64,000 nt of DNA from a candidate division WOR-3 bacterium (GTDB lineage: Bacteria > Hydrothermota > UBA3072). A program made the position numbers and the translations under genes. The stretch is from NCBI GenBank assembly GCA_039804165.1, contig JBDRZZ010000001.1, positions 158,643 through 222,642 on the forward strand. The letters are read 5' to 3'. The notes below the pieces were generated by a model. That model worked only from the letters and a program-made list of their open reading frames with translations. It ran no database searches and had not been told where the DNA came from. The number at the start of each line of letters is the position of its first letter. The first letter of the stretch is position 1. Below are positions 45,065 to 55,084 of this stretch, piece after piece.

Positions 45065-48000
45065 ATGGAAAAGAATAATAGAAAAAAATCAAAAAAAACT
45101 ACTAAGAAATCAAAAAAATTAACAAAGATAAAGAGAGACAGGAAAAAAATTGTAGAAAAATTTAAACAGAAAAAAGTGTGGATTTTTGCAACTGTTATTA
45201 TAGGCTTAATATTAATTGCATTTTTGTTTTATCCGAAGATAAAAATCAACAAGAAACTGATACTTTCCAAAGAACCGGTAAGCGGAACAACTATTTCATC
45301 CAGAGAACTTACGGTAACATCATACAATCCCAAAGGTGAAACATATGGACAGGTTCAAATAAGTATAAATTTTAACAATCCTTTAATACCCCTTGCTACT
45401 TTAAGTGATGCAAAGAGAGATTCGATTTTGAGTCATTTCAGTCTTGAGCCTGCGGTTGAAGGCAAATTTAGAATTCTTGGAACTTCCGAAGTTGTTTTTG
45501 AACCTGAACACAGCCTACCAATGTCAACTCACTATATTGTGAAAGTTAAAAAGGGTCTTAGAGATATTTTCGGAAATGAACTTAAGGAAGATTTTACCTG
45601 GGAGTTTAAAACTCCATTGCCTCGAATAGAAGTCTATCCATCTGACAAATCTCATCATATTGACCTTGACCAAGAAGTTAGAATTACGAGTAACACCTCT
45701 TTAGATACAAGCTCTTTGAAAAGTAAAATAGAATTTTTCGAAACTGAAACAGAAGAAAAAGTTGTATATAAATTTCTCGAAGCAAAAGGGAATCCAAGAG
45801 ATGAAGAAGATATTGGTATGTATTACCTGAGATATAATTATATTCTAAAGCCAGTAAAAAATTTGAAAAAGGATACCAAATACACAGTCGTGCTTCATTC
45901 TGGAATTAAGACAAAAAGAGGGAATAGGCTGACAGAGCAGGAATACTCTTCGACTTTCAGAACTTATCCTCCATTTAGATTTATAGAGACCTCTTTCTGT
46001 GGACATTGTGGATATAAGCTTACAACAGTTCCTTATCTCTCTTTTACCAATACTCCTGATTGGGAAAGTGCAAAAATAAATATCTCTCTTTCCCCAAAAG
46101 GAGAAAAAAATCCATTGAGTGAATACTCTCCCTGTTGGGATGACTATTATTATTTTCTTGGACTTAACGAAGAATATCTGGAGCCAAAGACTAAATATAG
46201 AGTAATTATAGGTCCAGACCTTATAGACATTTATGGTCAGAAAATAGAAAATCCCCAAGTAACTTCTTTCGTAACTGGAGAACTGACTCCGAAGATGTGG
46301 GGGCCATCTGGTTATCAACTTATAACACCAAATATAGAGCCAAAACTTGGGGTAAAGACTGTTAATATAAATAAAGTTTTCTACGTAATGCAGAGGTTAG
46401 AACCTAAAGATATTCTTGTTAGAGAGAGACTTTCTTCTTACTACATTATAGATGAATTGATAAAAAATCTTAAGGTAAAAGAATCTTATAGGGATATAGA
46501 ATTAAATGAGGAAAAGGTTGGGAAAATATATTTTGACCTTGCTCCATATCTAAGAGGAGGAAAATTTGGTGCGGTTGCCTATAAATTCACCTCCCCAGAA
46601 GTATTGTGCTATTCTCAACCGATAAGATTTAATGGGTTAATTCTCCGAACGAACATTGGAATATACACTCAGTTTCATCCGACAGGGGGCATTGTTAAAT
46701 TAAATCAGCTTACAGATGGGAAGCCTATTGCTGGGGCAAAAGTTAAAATATACAGAGAGGATGACCTACCAAGACTTGAAAAAATCTGGGATCTTATCAC
46801 AGATAAAAATATAGATAGAATATCTCCCTGTTATGTGGGGGCAACAGATGAAAAAGGAATGCTTATCCTTTCTGCTTCTGAGATGCAACGATGTACAAAA
46901 AGAAGGATAACTAATAAAGTGTTAAATGAACTTTATCCACCTGAGGCAGACCCTGATGATATTCTATACGACATTGAAAAATATGGATTCGCTGAACCTC
47001 CAACACTTCTTATCGTAGTAGAAAAGGATGATGATTGGACTTTTATCCATACGGAGGAATATGGGAATCCATCCCTTTGGGATTTTGGAATAGAACCTGA
47101 CTGGGAAGCAGAAAGGCCTATTTGTCGTGGAGTGATATTTTCAGATCGTCATCTGTATCGTCCAGGAGATACTGTTCGATTAAAGGGAGTCGTAAGATAC
47201 CTCCTTTATGGAAAGTTGCATACAGGGGAAGGATTATCCTTTACAGTGAAAGTAAGAGACCCACATGGAGGAGAAAAGGAGGTTACAGAGGTTAAGGTTA
47301 ACGAATTTGGAACTTTTAACTTTGAAATTCCAACAAAAGAGGATCAGCCTCTTGGTTATTATTATATCACTGCCGAAAACATAAGATACAACTTGAAAAT
47401 TCATGGTAATTTTCGTCTTGCTGAATTTAGGGTTCCGGAATTTGAAGTCAAGATGAATGTGGGTAGAGAGATAGCAGTTCTGGGGGAACCCATTGAAATT
47501 TCATGGGAAGGAAAATATTATTTTGGATCTCCTATGGGAGGTGCACTCTCTTCTCTTAACATAACCCGTAGAAAAACGGTCTTTATCCCAAAAGGTTGGG
47601 AAGAATTTTCTTTTGGAGTTCCGGATTACTTACTTGAGAGGCGTTCTTCTTTAAGTGCTACATATCTTAGAGAAACGAAAAAGCTGGATAAGAAAGGTAA
47701 GGGAGTTAAAACAATTATTTTTAGACCAGAAGATGTTCCTTGTTATATGAATTATCTTTTCGATGTGGAAGTTACAGATGTTTCAAATCAGACATCTTCA
47801 GCAAATAAAAGCATTACTGTTTTACCTGATAGAAGATTAATTGGCATAAAACTTAATAATTGGATAGTAGCCGCAAAAGACACATTTAAGGTAGACGTTA
47901 TAGTTTCTTCTCCAGAAGGAAAGGCTCTTTCTGGAATACCTGTAACTGTAAAGTTAATTAAGAGAGAATACCATTCTGTTAAGACGCAAAACCCGGATGG

Positions 48001-51000
48001 TGAATTCAGAGTTGAAAACACAATGATAAAGAAAGTTGTTGCTATAAAAGAAATAATTAGTGATGACTCTCCAAAAGAAGTTAGTTTTTCGCCTGAAGAG
48101 GCAGGTTCTTACGCTGTATTTGCAGAGCTAAGGGATAATCCGAATAGCGGAACTTCTGCAGCGACTTCGGTTTGGGTAGCAGGAGAAAGTTATGTTCCCT
48201 GGGAAGAAACAGGAGAGGACAAACTTGAAATCATAATGGATAAGAAGGAATACAAAGTTGGAGATACGGCAAAGGCTTTCATAAAATCACCTTTCCCTCG
48301 TGCAGAACTTTTCATCACGGTTTCGAGAGAAAAGATTTTCCTTAAAGATTCAAAAGAAATTAAAGGTGGAGGTTTTACCTATACTTTTGTTGTAACAGAA
48401 GAGATGCTGCCAAATGCCTATGTTGGGGCTGTGCTTTATCGTCTTGGAGAACCCATTGTTCCTGTGGAAGAAGAAACAGGGAAGCATCTTGAGAAGATTG
48501 GATTTTCGATATTTAAAGTCTCAATTGCCGATAGATATCTCAATGTAAAGATAACACCATCGAGCAAAAAACTCAGGCCTCAAGAAGAACTAAATGTCAA
48601 TGTAAAAGTCACCCGTAAGGATAAAAAAGGACACAGGAGTGAATTGACTGTTATGGTCGCAGATGAAGCTATTCTTTCTTTAACCGGATACACTCCTCCT
48701 GACCTTGTGAAACTTGTCTACGCTCATAGAGGTTTATCCGCGAGAATAACAGACAATCGCCCATTTATAATAACAAAAGAGGAACTTCTGCAAAAAGGTT
48801 ATGGTTATGGAGGAGGAGCAGAAGCAATGGTTGGAGAACCCATAGTTCGAAAGAAATTCCTGAGATTGGCTTATTACAATCCGAGTCTGGTTACAGATAA
48901 AAACGGCGAGGCGTCTTTCCGATTTAAACTCCCGGATAATTTAACGACATGGAGAATAATGGTTGTTGCAGTTGGAGAGAATAATTTTTTTGGATATAAG
49001 GATGAGAAAATCGTTGTAACTCAACCTTTTGTTTTGCGTCCTGTTCTTCCGAGATTTGCTCGTCTTGGAGACAGTTTCAAGGGAGGAGTTGCAATCACGA
49101 ATTCTACAGAGGCAGAAGGCTCTGTTAAGGTTTCTGCTGAAATAGGAGGGAACTCGTTAATATTCAAACAGGATGAACCATTGATAAAAGAAATCTCTTT
49201 AAAGCCAGGACAATCAAAATCGGTTCTTTTCCCCTTTGAGGCAGTTAAGAAAGGGGAAGCAATTTTAAAGTTTACAGCCTATTTTACCGGAACTTTTGGT
49301 GGAAAGGAAATAAAAGAGTCTGATGCGGTTGAGACAAAACTCGAAGTTCAGGAATTGCTAACAACTGAGACTGTAGTAGCTGTTGGAGAAACAAAAGATA
49401 AAGTAGAGGAGGCAATAAAAGTGGATGGGAGTGTTCGAAAAGATATGGGTGGTCTTGAGATAACTCTTTCAAGCACAGCTCTTGCTAATATAGGAGAAGG
49501 AGCAAAATATCTTGTTGAGTATCCCTATGGATGTTTAGAACAGACTTCAAGTAAACTCCTTGCTTTAATTATGCTTAAATATCTCTCTGATAAATATGGA
49601 TTTGAGCTTAAGGCAGTGAAACCAGTAGATAGAGTAATAGAGGCAAACATAAGAAAAATTCTTTTGATGCAAAATTCGGACGGAGGGTTTAAATTCTGGC
49701 CAACAAGTCATGAATCGGATTGTTACCTTTCTCCTTATGTTGCTTATCTTTTCAAAAGGTCAGAGGAATTGGGATACAAGATTCCGAGTGAGGTAAAGGA
49801 AAGTCTCCTCAAATTTTTTGAATATACCTTGAGAAATCCCTGTTATACTTTCTATTCCTGGCAATCTCTTGCAGAATACAGAATTAACATCTTGCTTGGT
49901 ATGCATTACCTTGGGAAAACCGATGAGACTTACTTTGAGGAATACTTCAATCGAAGAAAGGAATTAAGTTTTGGAGCGCAAATTTCTCTTGCTTATCTCC
50001 TTTATAAATCGGGAAGATGGGGAAGGGAAGCAAAAATACTCTTGAAAGAGATCAAAAATGGAATATTCGTTACAGCACAAACCGCTCATTTCGAAACTCC
50101 GAAAGACTTACCTCCTTCATGGTTATTTATGTCTTCTCCTGTAATAACGACCTCCGAGGCTATAAAGTTATTTCTCGAAATGGAACCTGAAAGTGAATTC
50201 ATTTCCAAATTTGCCCGTTATATTCTAAATGCAAGGAAAAATGGAAAATGGAGATACACCTACGAAAATGCAAAAGCAATTGATGGGCTTGTTGAAATTT
50301 CTCTTAAGAGGGAAACAAAGCCTCCAAAATACTCGGCTGATGTTTTTCTTGCAGGAGAAAAGGTTCTATCGCATATGTTCAAAAGCTATCAGTATAAACC
50401 TTTTGAGGAATTTGTTCCCATATCGAAAATACCTTCTGGGCTTAATAAGATTATCCTTTCCAAGAAAGGGGTAGGATATCTCTATTATGTTCTTTCTTAC
50501 TCTTATAGATTAAAAGGGACTCAGAGCTCACGAAATGAAGGTCTTACGATAAAAAGAACTGTGAGAAATTTAAATACAGGCACACTTATTGGTGAATATA
50601 AGAAAGAACCTCTTCCGATGGTTAAAGTAAAAACTGGGGATATCCTTGAAGTGGAGCTTGAATTCAAAGTGCCACAGACTTCTTACCATCTCGTAATTGA
50701 TGATCCATTACCTTCAGGCCTTGAGGTGATTGATGCTTCACTAAAGACAACCTCCATAAGATACAATATTAAATCGCAAGGAACAGTTACAAGAGGAGGT
50801 TCCTGGAATCCGATAAATCATACGGAGTTGCGAGATGACAGAGTTGCACTTTTTGCGGACGAAGTAAGACCAGGGATATATAAATATAAATATCTACTCC
50901 GTGCCACCACTTCCGGTTATTTTCTCTGGCCATTTGCAAAAGTTAGTTTAATGTATGAACCTGAACAATTCGGGACTTGTAGCGAGGGATTTATAGAAGT

Positions 51001-51013
51001 AGTGGGTGAATGA
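45065..51013 (+). CDS. Bacterial alpha-2-macroglobulin (thioester type), membrane-anchored
   Basis: A 1982-aa protease-trapping protein of the periplasm. The start follows AAGGAGG; an upstream in-frame start (44984) precedes the promoter and is rejected. A Lys-rich cytoplasmic tail (1-36) and one transmembrane helix (about 38-56) replace the lipobox usual for E. coli YfhM. SbsA/Ig-like strands, repeated MG domains (about 700-1250) and the A2M core (YNPSLVTDKNGEASFRFKLPDNLTTWR) follow. The thioester motif CLEQ (Cys1490) is intact, as is the alpha-toroid behind it. Its pairing with pbpC is the classical arrangement, taken to protect the wall after breaches. Confidence 0.93.
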   Translation: MEKNNRKKSKKTTKKSKKLTKIKRDRKKIVEKFKQKKVWIFATVIIGLILIAFLFYPKIKINKKLILSKEPVSGTTISSRELTVTSYNPKGETYGQVQISINFNNPLIPLATLSDAKRDSILSHFSLEPAVEGKFRILGTSEVVFEPEHSLPMSTHYIVKVKKGLRDIFGNELKEDFTWEFKTPLPRIEVYPSDKSHHIDLDQEVRITSNTSLDTSSLKSKIEFFETETEEKVVYKFLEAKGNPRDEEDIGMYYLRYNYILKPVKNLKKDTKYTVVLHSGIKTKRGNRLTEQEYSSTFRTYPPFRFIETSFCGHCGYKLTTVPYLSFTNTPDWESAKINISLSPKGEKNPLSEYSPCWDDYYYFLGLNEEYLEPKTKYRVIIGPDLIDIYGQKIENPQVTSFVTGELTPKMWGPSGYQLITPNIEPKLGVKTVNINKVFYVMQRLEPKDILVRERLSSYYIIDELIKNLKVKESYRDIELNEEKVGKIYFDLAPYLRGGKFGAVAYKFTSPEVLCYSQPIRFNGLILRTNIGIYTQFHPTGGIVKLNQLTDGKPIAGAKVKIYREDDLPRLEKIWDLITDKNIDRISPCYVGATDEKGMLILSASEMQRCTKRRITNKVLNELYPPEADPDDILYDIEKYGFAEPPTLLIVVEKDDDWTFIHTEEYGNPSLWDFGIEPDWEAERPICRGVIFSDRHLYRPGDTVRLKGVVRYLLYGKLHTGEGLSFTVKVRDPHGGEKEVTEVKVNEFGTFNFEIPTKEDQPLGYYYITAENIRYNLKIHGNFRLAEFRVPEFEVKMNVGREIAVLGEPIEISWEGKYYFGSPMGGALSSLNITRRKTVFIPKGWEEFSFGVPDYLLERRSSLSATYLRETKKLDKKGKGVKTIIFRPEDVPCYMNYLFDVEVTDVSNQTSSANKSITVLPDRRLIGIKLNNWIVAAKDTFKVDVIVSSPEGKALSGIPVTVKLIKREYHSVKTQNPDGEFRVENTMIKKVVAIKEIISDDSPKEVSFSPEEAGSYAVFAELRDNPNSGTSAATSVWVAGESYVPWEETGEDKLEIIMDKKEYKVGDTAKAFIKSPFPRAELFITVSREKIFLKDSKEIKGGGFTYTFVVTEEMLPNAYVGAVLYRLGEPIVPVEEETGKHLEKIGFSIFKVSIADRYLNVKITPSSKKLRPQEELNVNVKVTRKDKKGHRSELTVMVADEAILSLTGYTPPDLVKLVYAHRGLSARITDNRPFIITKEELLQKGYGYGGGAEAMVGEPIVRKKFLRLAYYNPSLVTDKNGEASFRFKLPDNLTTWRIMVVAVGENNFFGYKDEKIVVTQPFVLRPVLPRFARLGDSFKGGVAITNSTEAEGSVKVSAEIGGNSLIFKQDEPLIKEISLKPGQSKSVLFPFEAVKKGEAILKFTAYFTGTFGGKEIKESDAVETKLEVQELLTTETVVAVGETKDKVEEAIKVDGSVRKDMGGLEITLSSTALANIGEGAKYLVEYPYGCLEQTSSKLLALIMLKYLSDKYGFELKAVKPVDRVIEANIRKILLMQNSDGGFKFWPTSHESDCYLSPYVAYLFKRSEELGYKIPSEVKESLLKFFEYTLRNPCYTFYSWQSLAEYRINILLGMHYLGKTDETYFEEYFNRRKELSFGAQISLAYLLYKSGRWGREAKILLKEIKNGIFVTAQTAHFETPKDLPPSWLFMSSPVITTSEAIKLFLEMEPESEFISKFARYILNARKNGKWRYTYENAKAIDGLVEISLKRETKPPKYSADVFLAGEKVLSHMFKSYQYKPFEEFVPISKIPSGLNKIILSKKGVGYLYYVLSYSYRLKGTQSSRNEGLTIKRTVRNLNTGTLIGEYKKEPLPMVKVKTGDILEVELEFKVPQTSYHLVIDDPLPSGLEVIDASLKTTSIRYNIKSQGTVTRGGSWNPINHTELRDDRVALFADEVRPGIYKYKYLLRATTSGYFLWPFAKVSLMYEPEQFGTCSEGFIEVVGE

Positions 51014-51070
51014 AGTTAGGATATAGGGAAAATTACCTAGATATAGATTTTAGATCTATTTTTGAAAGGG

Positions 51071-53368
51071 ATGGCTTTTAGAACTATAAATAAGAGAAAA
51101 TTACAGTTGATTATTCTTGGATGTATACTTGCTATAATTTTTGGCTTTCGTTTTACCCCTTTACTTATTCCCATTAGAGAAGAAGACCTCAAGAGAAAAA
51201 GTTTCCATTCCGTGAGATTCTATGATAGAAACGGGAAATTGTTGCAAGAAGTTCTATCAGAGAATTCGACTCACTCGGTTTCTGTTGATTTAGATAAGGT
51301 TTCGCCTTATTTTATTCAGGCAATTATAGCTTCTGAAGATAAAAATTTCTACTATCATAACGGTGTTGATTATAAGGCGATATTTAGAGCGTTCTTACAA
51401 AATCTAAAGGCGAAAAAAGTGGTTTCTGGTGCTTCAACTATAACACTTCAACTCGCAAGGATGGTTAGACCTGGGAAGAGAACTTTCCTTAAAAAGATAA
51501 AAGAAGCATACTTTGCTTATCGCCTTGAGGCGGGATTAAGTAAAGAAAAAATCCTTGAGGCTTACGTAAATAGAATTCCTATGGGTGGAAATTTGTACGG
51601 TGTTGAAGCAGGTTCCAAAGCATATTTTGGTATTTCGTCTTCAGATTTAACTCTTGCCCAGGCTAGTTTTTTAGCTTCTATTCCCAATTCACCAACCCGC
51701 CTTAATCCTTATAAAAATTTGGAAGAAATAAGAAGAAGACAGAGATACATTCTTGAAAAAATGGCAAAAGGAGGGCTGATAGAGGAAGAAAGAATAGAAA
51801 GAGTCCTTAAAGAAGATATTTCTTTATTGCCTCAAACAGCATCTTTTGCCGCGCCACATTTTGTTTTTACACTCCTAAAAGATCTACCAGAAGAAGTTCA
51901 AAATGTCAGAGTCCCGATTGATCTTGAATTGCAAAAAATGGTTCAGGAACAGGTAAATAGAGTGATAAAGGCCCTTTCTCCTTTTAATGTAACTAATGCG
52001 GCTGTTATTCTACTTGACAACTTTACCGGTGAAGTTCTTGCCTATGTCGGTTCTGCAGATTTTTTTGATACAGAACACAATGGAGAATACGATGCTGTCC
52101 GGGCCCTTCGTCAACCTGGCTCTACATTAAAACCTTTTTTATATCTTCTTGCCTTTGAAGATGGTTTTACACCTGCCACAGTAGTTTCGGACATTCCAAC
52201 TCACTACAGGATGCCAACAGGGATATACAGCCCCAAGAATTATTCTAAGGAATTTTATGGACCAATTAGAGTTCGTGAAGCCTTAGCAAATTCTCTAAAT
52301 GTTCCTGCTACGAGAATTCTTGTAAAAGTGGGAATAGATAGATTTTTAAATCGCTTAAAGGAATACGAATTCAATTCTCTGGATAAAGATGCAGATTACT
52401 ATGGTGTTGGTCTTGTTCTTGGAGGGGGGGAGGTTTCTCTATTTGAACTTGGAAGGGCTTATATGTGTCTTGCTAGACTTGGAAGTTTTATACCTATTAA
52501 AGAAATTCTTGAAATAGATGGAGAAGAAAAAAAATACCCTGAAAGTAATAAAATTATCTCTCGACCAGAATTGAATTATTTGATAGCTGATATCTTAAGC
52601 GATAAATTTGCAAGGACCTCTGAATTTGGTTTTAATTCTGTGCTGAATTTCCCATTTCCCTGTGCTGTAAAGACAGGAACTTCTTTTCGTTTCTGCGACA
52701 ACTGGACTGTTGGCTTTACCGAAGATTATACTTTGGCTGTTTGGGTTGGTAATTTTGACCATACTCCGATGCAAAAAGTCTCAGGAGTTTCAGGAGCAGG
52801 CCCTCTTTTTGCAAATATTATGTATCTCCTTTACAGTAGAAAAGATTTTCCTGAAAAAAAACCTTTACCTGAGGAACTTACTAGAGTTAAAATCTGTCCT
52901 CTTTCTGGTAAGAAACCAACTCATTATTGTCCGTCTGTGGTTGAAGAAATAATCCCTATAGAGAATCTTATTGCGTATTACAAAGACAGTTGTGATATGC
53001 ACAGTTTTGATAAAGGGAAAGTTTACACTGTTTTACCTGGTAAATACAAAGAATGGGTAGAGGGTTTTGAGGCAAAGAATACCTCAAATAAAATCATAGA
53101 GGAGGAAAGATTTAAAATAGTCCATCCCAAGGATGGAGCAATCTTTTACCGATTATCCAATGTAAAGCCTGAATATCAGTCCATAAAAATAGAACTTACA
53201 ACCACAGAAGAAGGAAAAGTTCACTGGTTTTTAAACGGAAAACCATTAAAAGAAACCACTGGAGAACACAGCTTTCTCTGGCAGATAAAGCCTGGAAATT
53301 ATTGCCTTCAGGCAGTATCAGATAAGGATAAAGATTTGTCAAGTCAGGTTAATTTTATTGTTAAATGA
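51071..53368 (+). CDS. pbpC: Penicillin-binding protein 1C (GT51 + transpeptidase)
   Basis: A bifunctional peptidoglycan synthase anchored by one N-terminal helix (about 13-31). The GT51 domain contains the catalytic ASEDKNFYYHNGVD and ASTITLQLARM. The transpeptidase has the SxxK serine (Ser351 in PGSTLKPF), SLN (NSLNVPATR) and KTGTS. The C-terminal BiPBP_C domain (about 660-765) marks PBP1C. It starts 57 bp after the A2M gene. The ATG at 51071 and a TTG three codons upstream are both possible; neither has a well-spaced Shine-Dalgarno. Confidence 0.94.
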   Translation: MAFRTINKRKLQLIILGCILAIIFGFRFTPLLIPIREEDLKRKSFHSVRFYDRNGKLLQEVLSENSTHSVSVDLDKVSPYFIQAIIASEDKNFYYHNGVDYKAIFRAFLQNLKAKKVVSGASTITLQLARMVRPGKRTFLKKIKEAYFAYRLEAGLSKEKILEAYVNRIPMGGNLYGVEAGSKAYFGISSSDLTLAQASFLASIPNSPTRLNPYKNLEEIRRRQRYILEKMAKGGLIEEERIERVLKEDISLLPQTASFAAPHFVFTLLKDLPEEVQNVRVPIDLELQKMVQEQVNRVIKALSPFNVTNAAVILLDNFTGEVLAYVGSADFFDTEHNGEYDAVRALRQPGSTLKPFLYLLAFEDGFTPATVVSDIPTHYRMPTGIYSPKNYSKEFYGPIRVREALANSLNVPATRILVKVGIDRFLNRLKEYEFNSLDKDADYYGVGLVLGGGEVSLFELGRAYMCLARLGSFIPIKEILEIDGEEKKYPESNKIISRPELNYLIADILSDKFARTSEFGFNSVLNFPFPCAVKTGTSFRFCDNWTVGFTEDYTLAVWVGNFDHTPMQKVSGVSGAGPLFANIMYLLYSRKDFPEKKPLPEELTRVKICPLSGKKPTHYCPSVVEEIIPIENLIAYYKDSCDMHSFDKGKVYTVLPGKYKEWVEGFEAKNTSNKIIEEERFKIVHPKDGAIFYRLSNVKPEYQSIKIELTTTEEGKVHWFLNGKPLKETTGEHSFLWQIKPGNYCLQAVSDKDKDLSSQVNFIVK

Positions 53369-53392
53369 AAATACTTTCTTTAAGAAAAAGTT

Positions 53393-54052
53393 TTATTCTG
53401 AAAATAAATTTCTTAAAGAGCTCATCTTTAATGAACTGTATTTCTCAATAATAAAGTCGGCTTTTTTTAGATTCTGATTTCCTGAGTTTGGATTTTTAAA
53501 TCCAATACATTTCATTCCCGCAGCTTTTGCAGCTTTAACTCCATTTTCCGAGTCTTCGATTACAACGCAATTTGCGGGTTCAACTTTCAAACGCTCTGCC
53601 GCTTTTAAAAAGATGTCTGGTGCAGGTTTACTTCTTTTCAATTCTTCACCCCCCACAATAGCAGAAAAATATTGACTTATTTTAAGTTTGTTTATTACAA
53701 GTTCAATCACTTCTTTTGGAGAAGAAGAGGCAATCGCCATTTTTATATTTGCTTTTTTGAGCCTTGAAAGCAAACTCACAACTCCTTCAATTCCTTCTAT
53801 CTTTTCGTTCTTGATATAATTGATGTTCCCACTAACCTGCATATTGACGAGTTCTGAAACTGCTTGCGGTAGGTTGTATTTTCTCTTTATTTTACTCCAC
53901 ATATATTCGTGACTGGTTCCTATATAACTTTCGTATTCCTTTTCACTCATATTTATTCCAAGATGGGCAAAAATTTTTTTATTTACCTCATAGTGAAAAG
54001 GTTCGCTGTCTATTATAACACCATCTAAATCGAAAATCACGGCTTTTAACAT
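53393..54052 (-). CDS. HAD-superfamily sugar-phosphatase/phosphoglucomutase-like protein
   Basis: A 219-aa cytoplasmic HAD hydrolase, subfamily I with the beta-phosphoglucomutase-type cap. Motif I FDLDGVIIDSE (nucleophile Asp8, Asp10), motif II ASSS (about 108-111), motif III Lys in KPAPDIF and motif IV VIEDSENGVKAAKAAGM are all present. It could be a phosphatase of sugar phosphates or a mutase; sequence alone does not decide. Convergent with pbpC, 24 bp apart. Confidence 0.88.
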   Translation of the reverse strand: MLKAVIFDLDGVIIDSEPFHYEVNKKIFAHLGINMSEKEYESYIGTSHEYMWSKIKRKYNLPQAVSELVNMQVSGNINYIKNEKIEGIEGVVSLLSRLKKANIKMAIASSSPKEVIELVINKLKISQYFSAIVGGEELKRSKPAPDIFLKAAERLKVEPANCVVIEDSENGVKAAKAAGMKCIGFKNPNSGNQNLKKADFIIEKYSSLKMSSLRNLFSE

Positions 54053-54058
54053 AAATAC

Positions 54059-54086
54059 ATCTTATTTAAAATTTTGAAAACTTCAA
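54059..54086 (-). promoter_or_regulatory. Promoter of the HAD gene, probably leaderless
   Basis: On the minus strand TTGAAG, a 16-bp spacer and TAAGAT, then 6 nt to the ATG at 54052; no Shine-Dalgarno. Confidence 0.45.
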
Positions 54087-54251
54087 GAGTCGTCAAAATT
54101 GACGGATTTTCCAAAATTGTCGAAAAGATGGTTTGTAGGATATAATATTGAGGTATTTTATCTTCTTGGGATTCAAGGTCATATTGCTTTAAAAAATTTA
54201 TTTTATAAAAATGGAACAGAACTTGTATATTAAGATAAAAAAGGAGTAAGT

Positions 54252-54329
54252 ATGGAAAGAGTTGAATTTATAAAAAAAAGAAAGGAGGTAAATTATGAAG
54301 AGGTTATTGTTGTTACTTACAGTGTTTAG
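54252..54329 (+). CDS. Possible 25-aa small ORF overlapping the next gene
   Basis: An ATG at 54252, 5 nt after AAAAGGAGT, opens a 25-codon frame (begins MERVEFIKKRKEVNY) that overlaps the first 35 bp of the following exported-protein gene in another frame. The good ribosome site and overlap suggest translational coupling, but length and composition prove nothing. It may be spurious. Confidence 0.2.
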   Translation: MERVEFIKKRKEVNYEEVIVVTYSV

Positions 54330-55083
54330 TCCAATTTGGTTCCTTAGAGCTGCGGAGGTTGAACTTTTGGAAGATGAAGTTGCCATTGAAGGTGAAGTTA
54401 TAGAGATAGAGGAAGTTTTGTCGCCTGAAAGTGAAGTTAGAACATTACAAGCGAAGATAAGAACGCAGGATGAGGAAATGGTTGAGGCTCATCTTGGTCC
54501 AGGATGGTTTTTAAATGAAGAGTTGGTAGTAGGGGAAAGGGTAAGGCTTTATGGGAAATTTGAAGGTTACAGGTTGAAAGTGCGAATAATGATAAAGAAT
54601 GAACATAGATATGCTTTTAGAAATGAGAGATACGAGCCTCTCTGGGTAAGAACGAGACTTCATGAGAGGAGATACGTATACGATCCGAGAAAAGAGAAAA
54701 AGATTAAGGGAAAAATAGAATTTTTGTATATTGATGGAAAAGCTCTTAAATTCGAAGCTTTAATAAGAGTTAAGGAAAGAGAAAGAGTGAGAGTTCAACT
54801 TGGGCCAGAGTGGTTCTTGCGAAATAAAATTAGATGTGGAGATGAGATAGAAGTAAGAGGTTCTGAAGTTGATTTTGACGGGGGGAAATTATTGCTTGTT
54901 AGAGAAATGAGAAACCTTAGAAATAGGGAAGAAGTGACTCTTAGAAATAGGGAAGGTTTTCCAGAATGGGTGGGGGAGGAACTCCGTAATAGAGTTAGAA
55001 CTCAGGAAAGAGAAGGAAGCAGGGTAGGGGAAATGCAGAAGAAGAGAACGGAAGAGAAAATACATAAAGGAAAGGGAAAATAA
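54295..55083 (+). CDS. Exported protein with two repeated OB-like domains
   Basis: 262 aa with a Sec signal (1-19). Two units of about 75-80 residues each contain V-x-x-x-LGP-x-WFL (AHLGPGWFL at about 66-74, VQLGPEWFL at about 168-176), followed by a turn and a basic strand (RVRLYGKFEG; EIEVRGSEVD). Such units resemble small OB-fold exported domains (DUF5666-like). The C-terminal 50 residues are highly charged and Arg/Glu-rich. AAAGGAGG precedes the ATG. Function unknown. Confidence 0.7.
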   Translation: MKRLLLLLTVFSPIWFLRAAEVELLEDEVAIEGEVIEIEEVLSPESEVRTLQAKIRTQDEEMVEAHLGPGWFLNEELVVGERVRLYGKFEGYRLKVRIMIKNEHRYAFRNERYEPLWVRTRLHERRYVYDPRKEKKIKGKIEFLYIDGKALKFEALIRVKERERVRVQLGPEWFLRNKIRCGDEIEVRGSEVDFDGGKLLLVREMRNLRNREEVTLRNREGFPEWVGEELRNRVRTQEREGSRVGEMQKKRTEEKIHKGKGK

Positions 55084-55084
55084 A

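Noticed and set aside
53376-53419. 11-bp inverted repeat between pbpC and the HAD gene
   Set aside because: The 20-nt-plus loop and AT-only stem make it a poor terminator; one arm is inside the HAD coding end.
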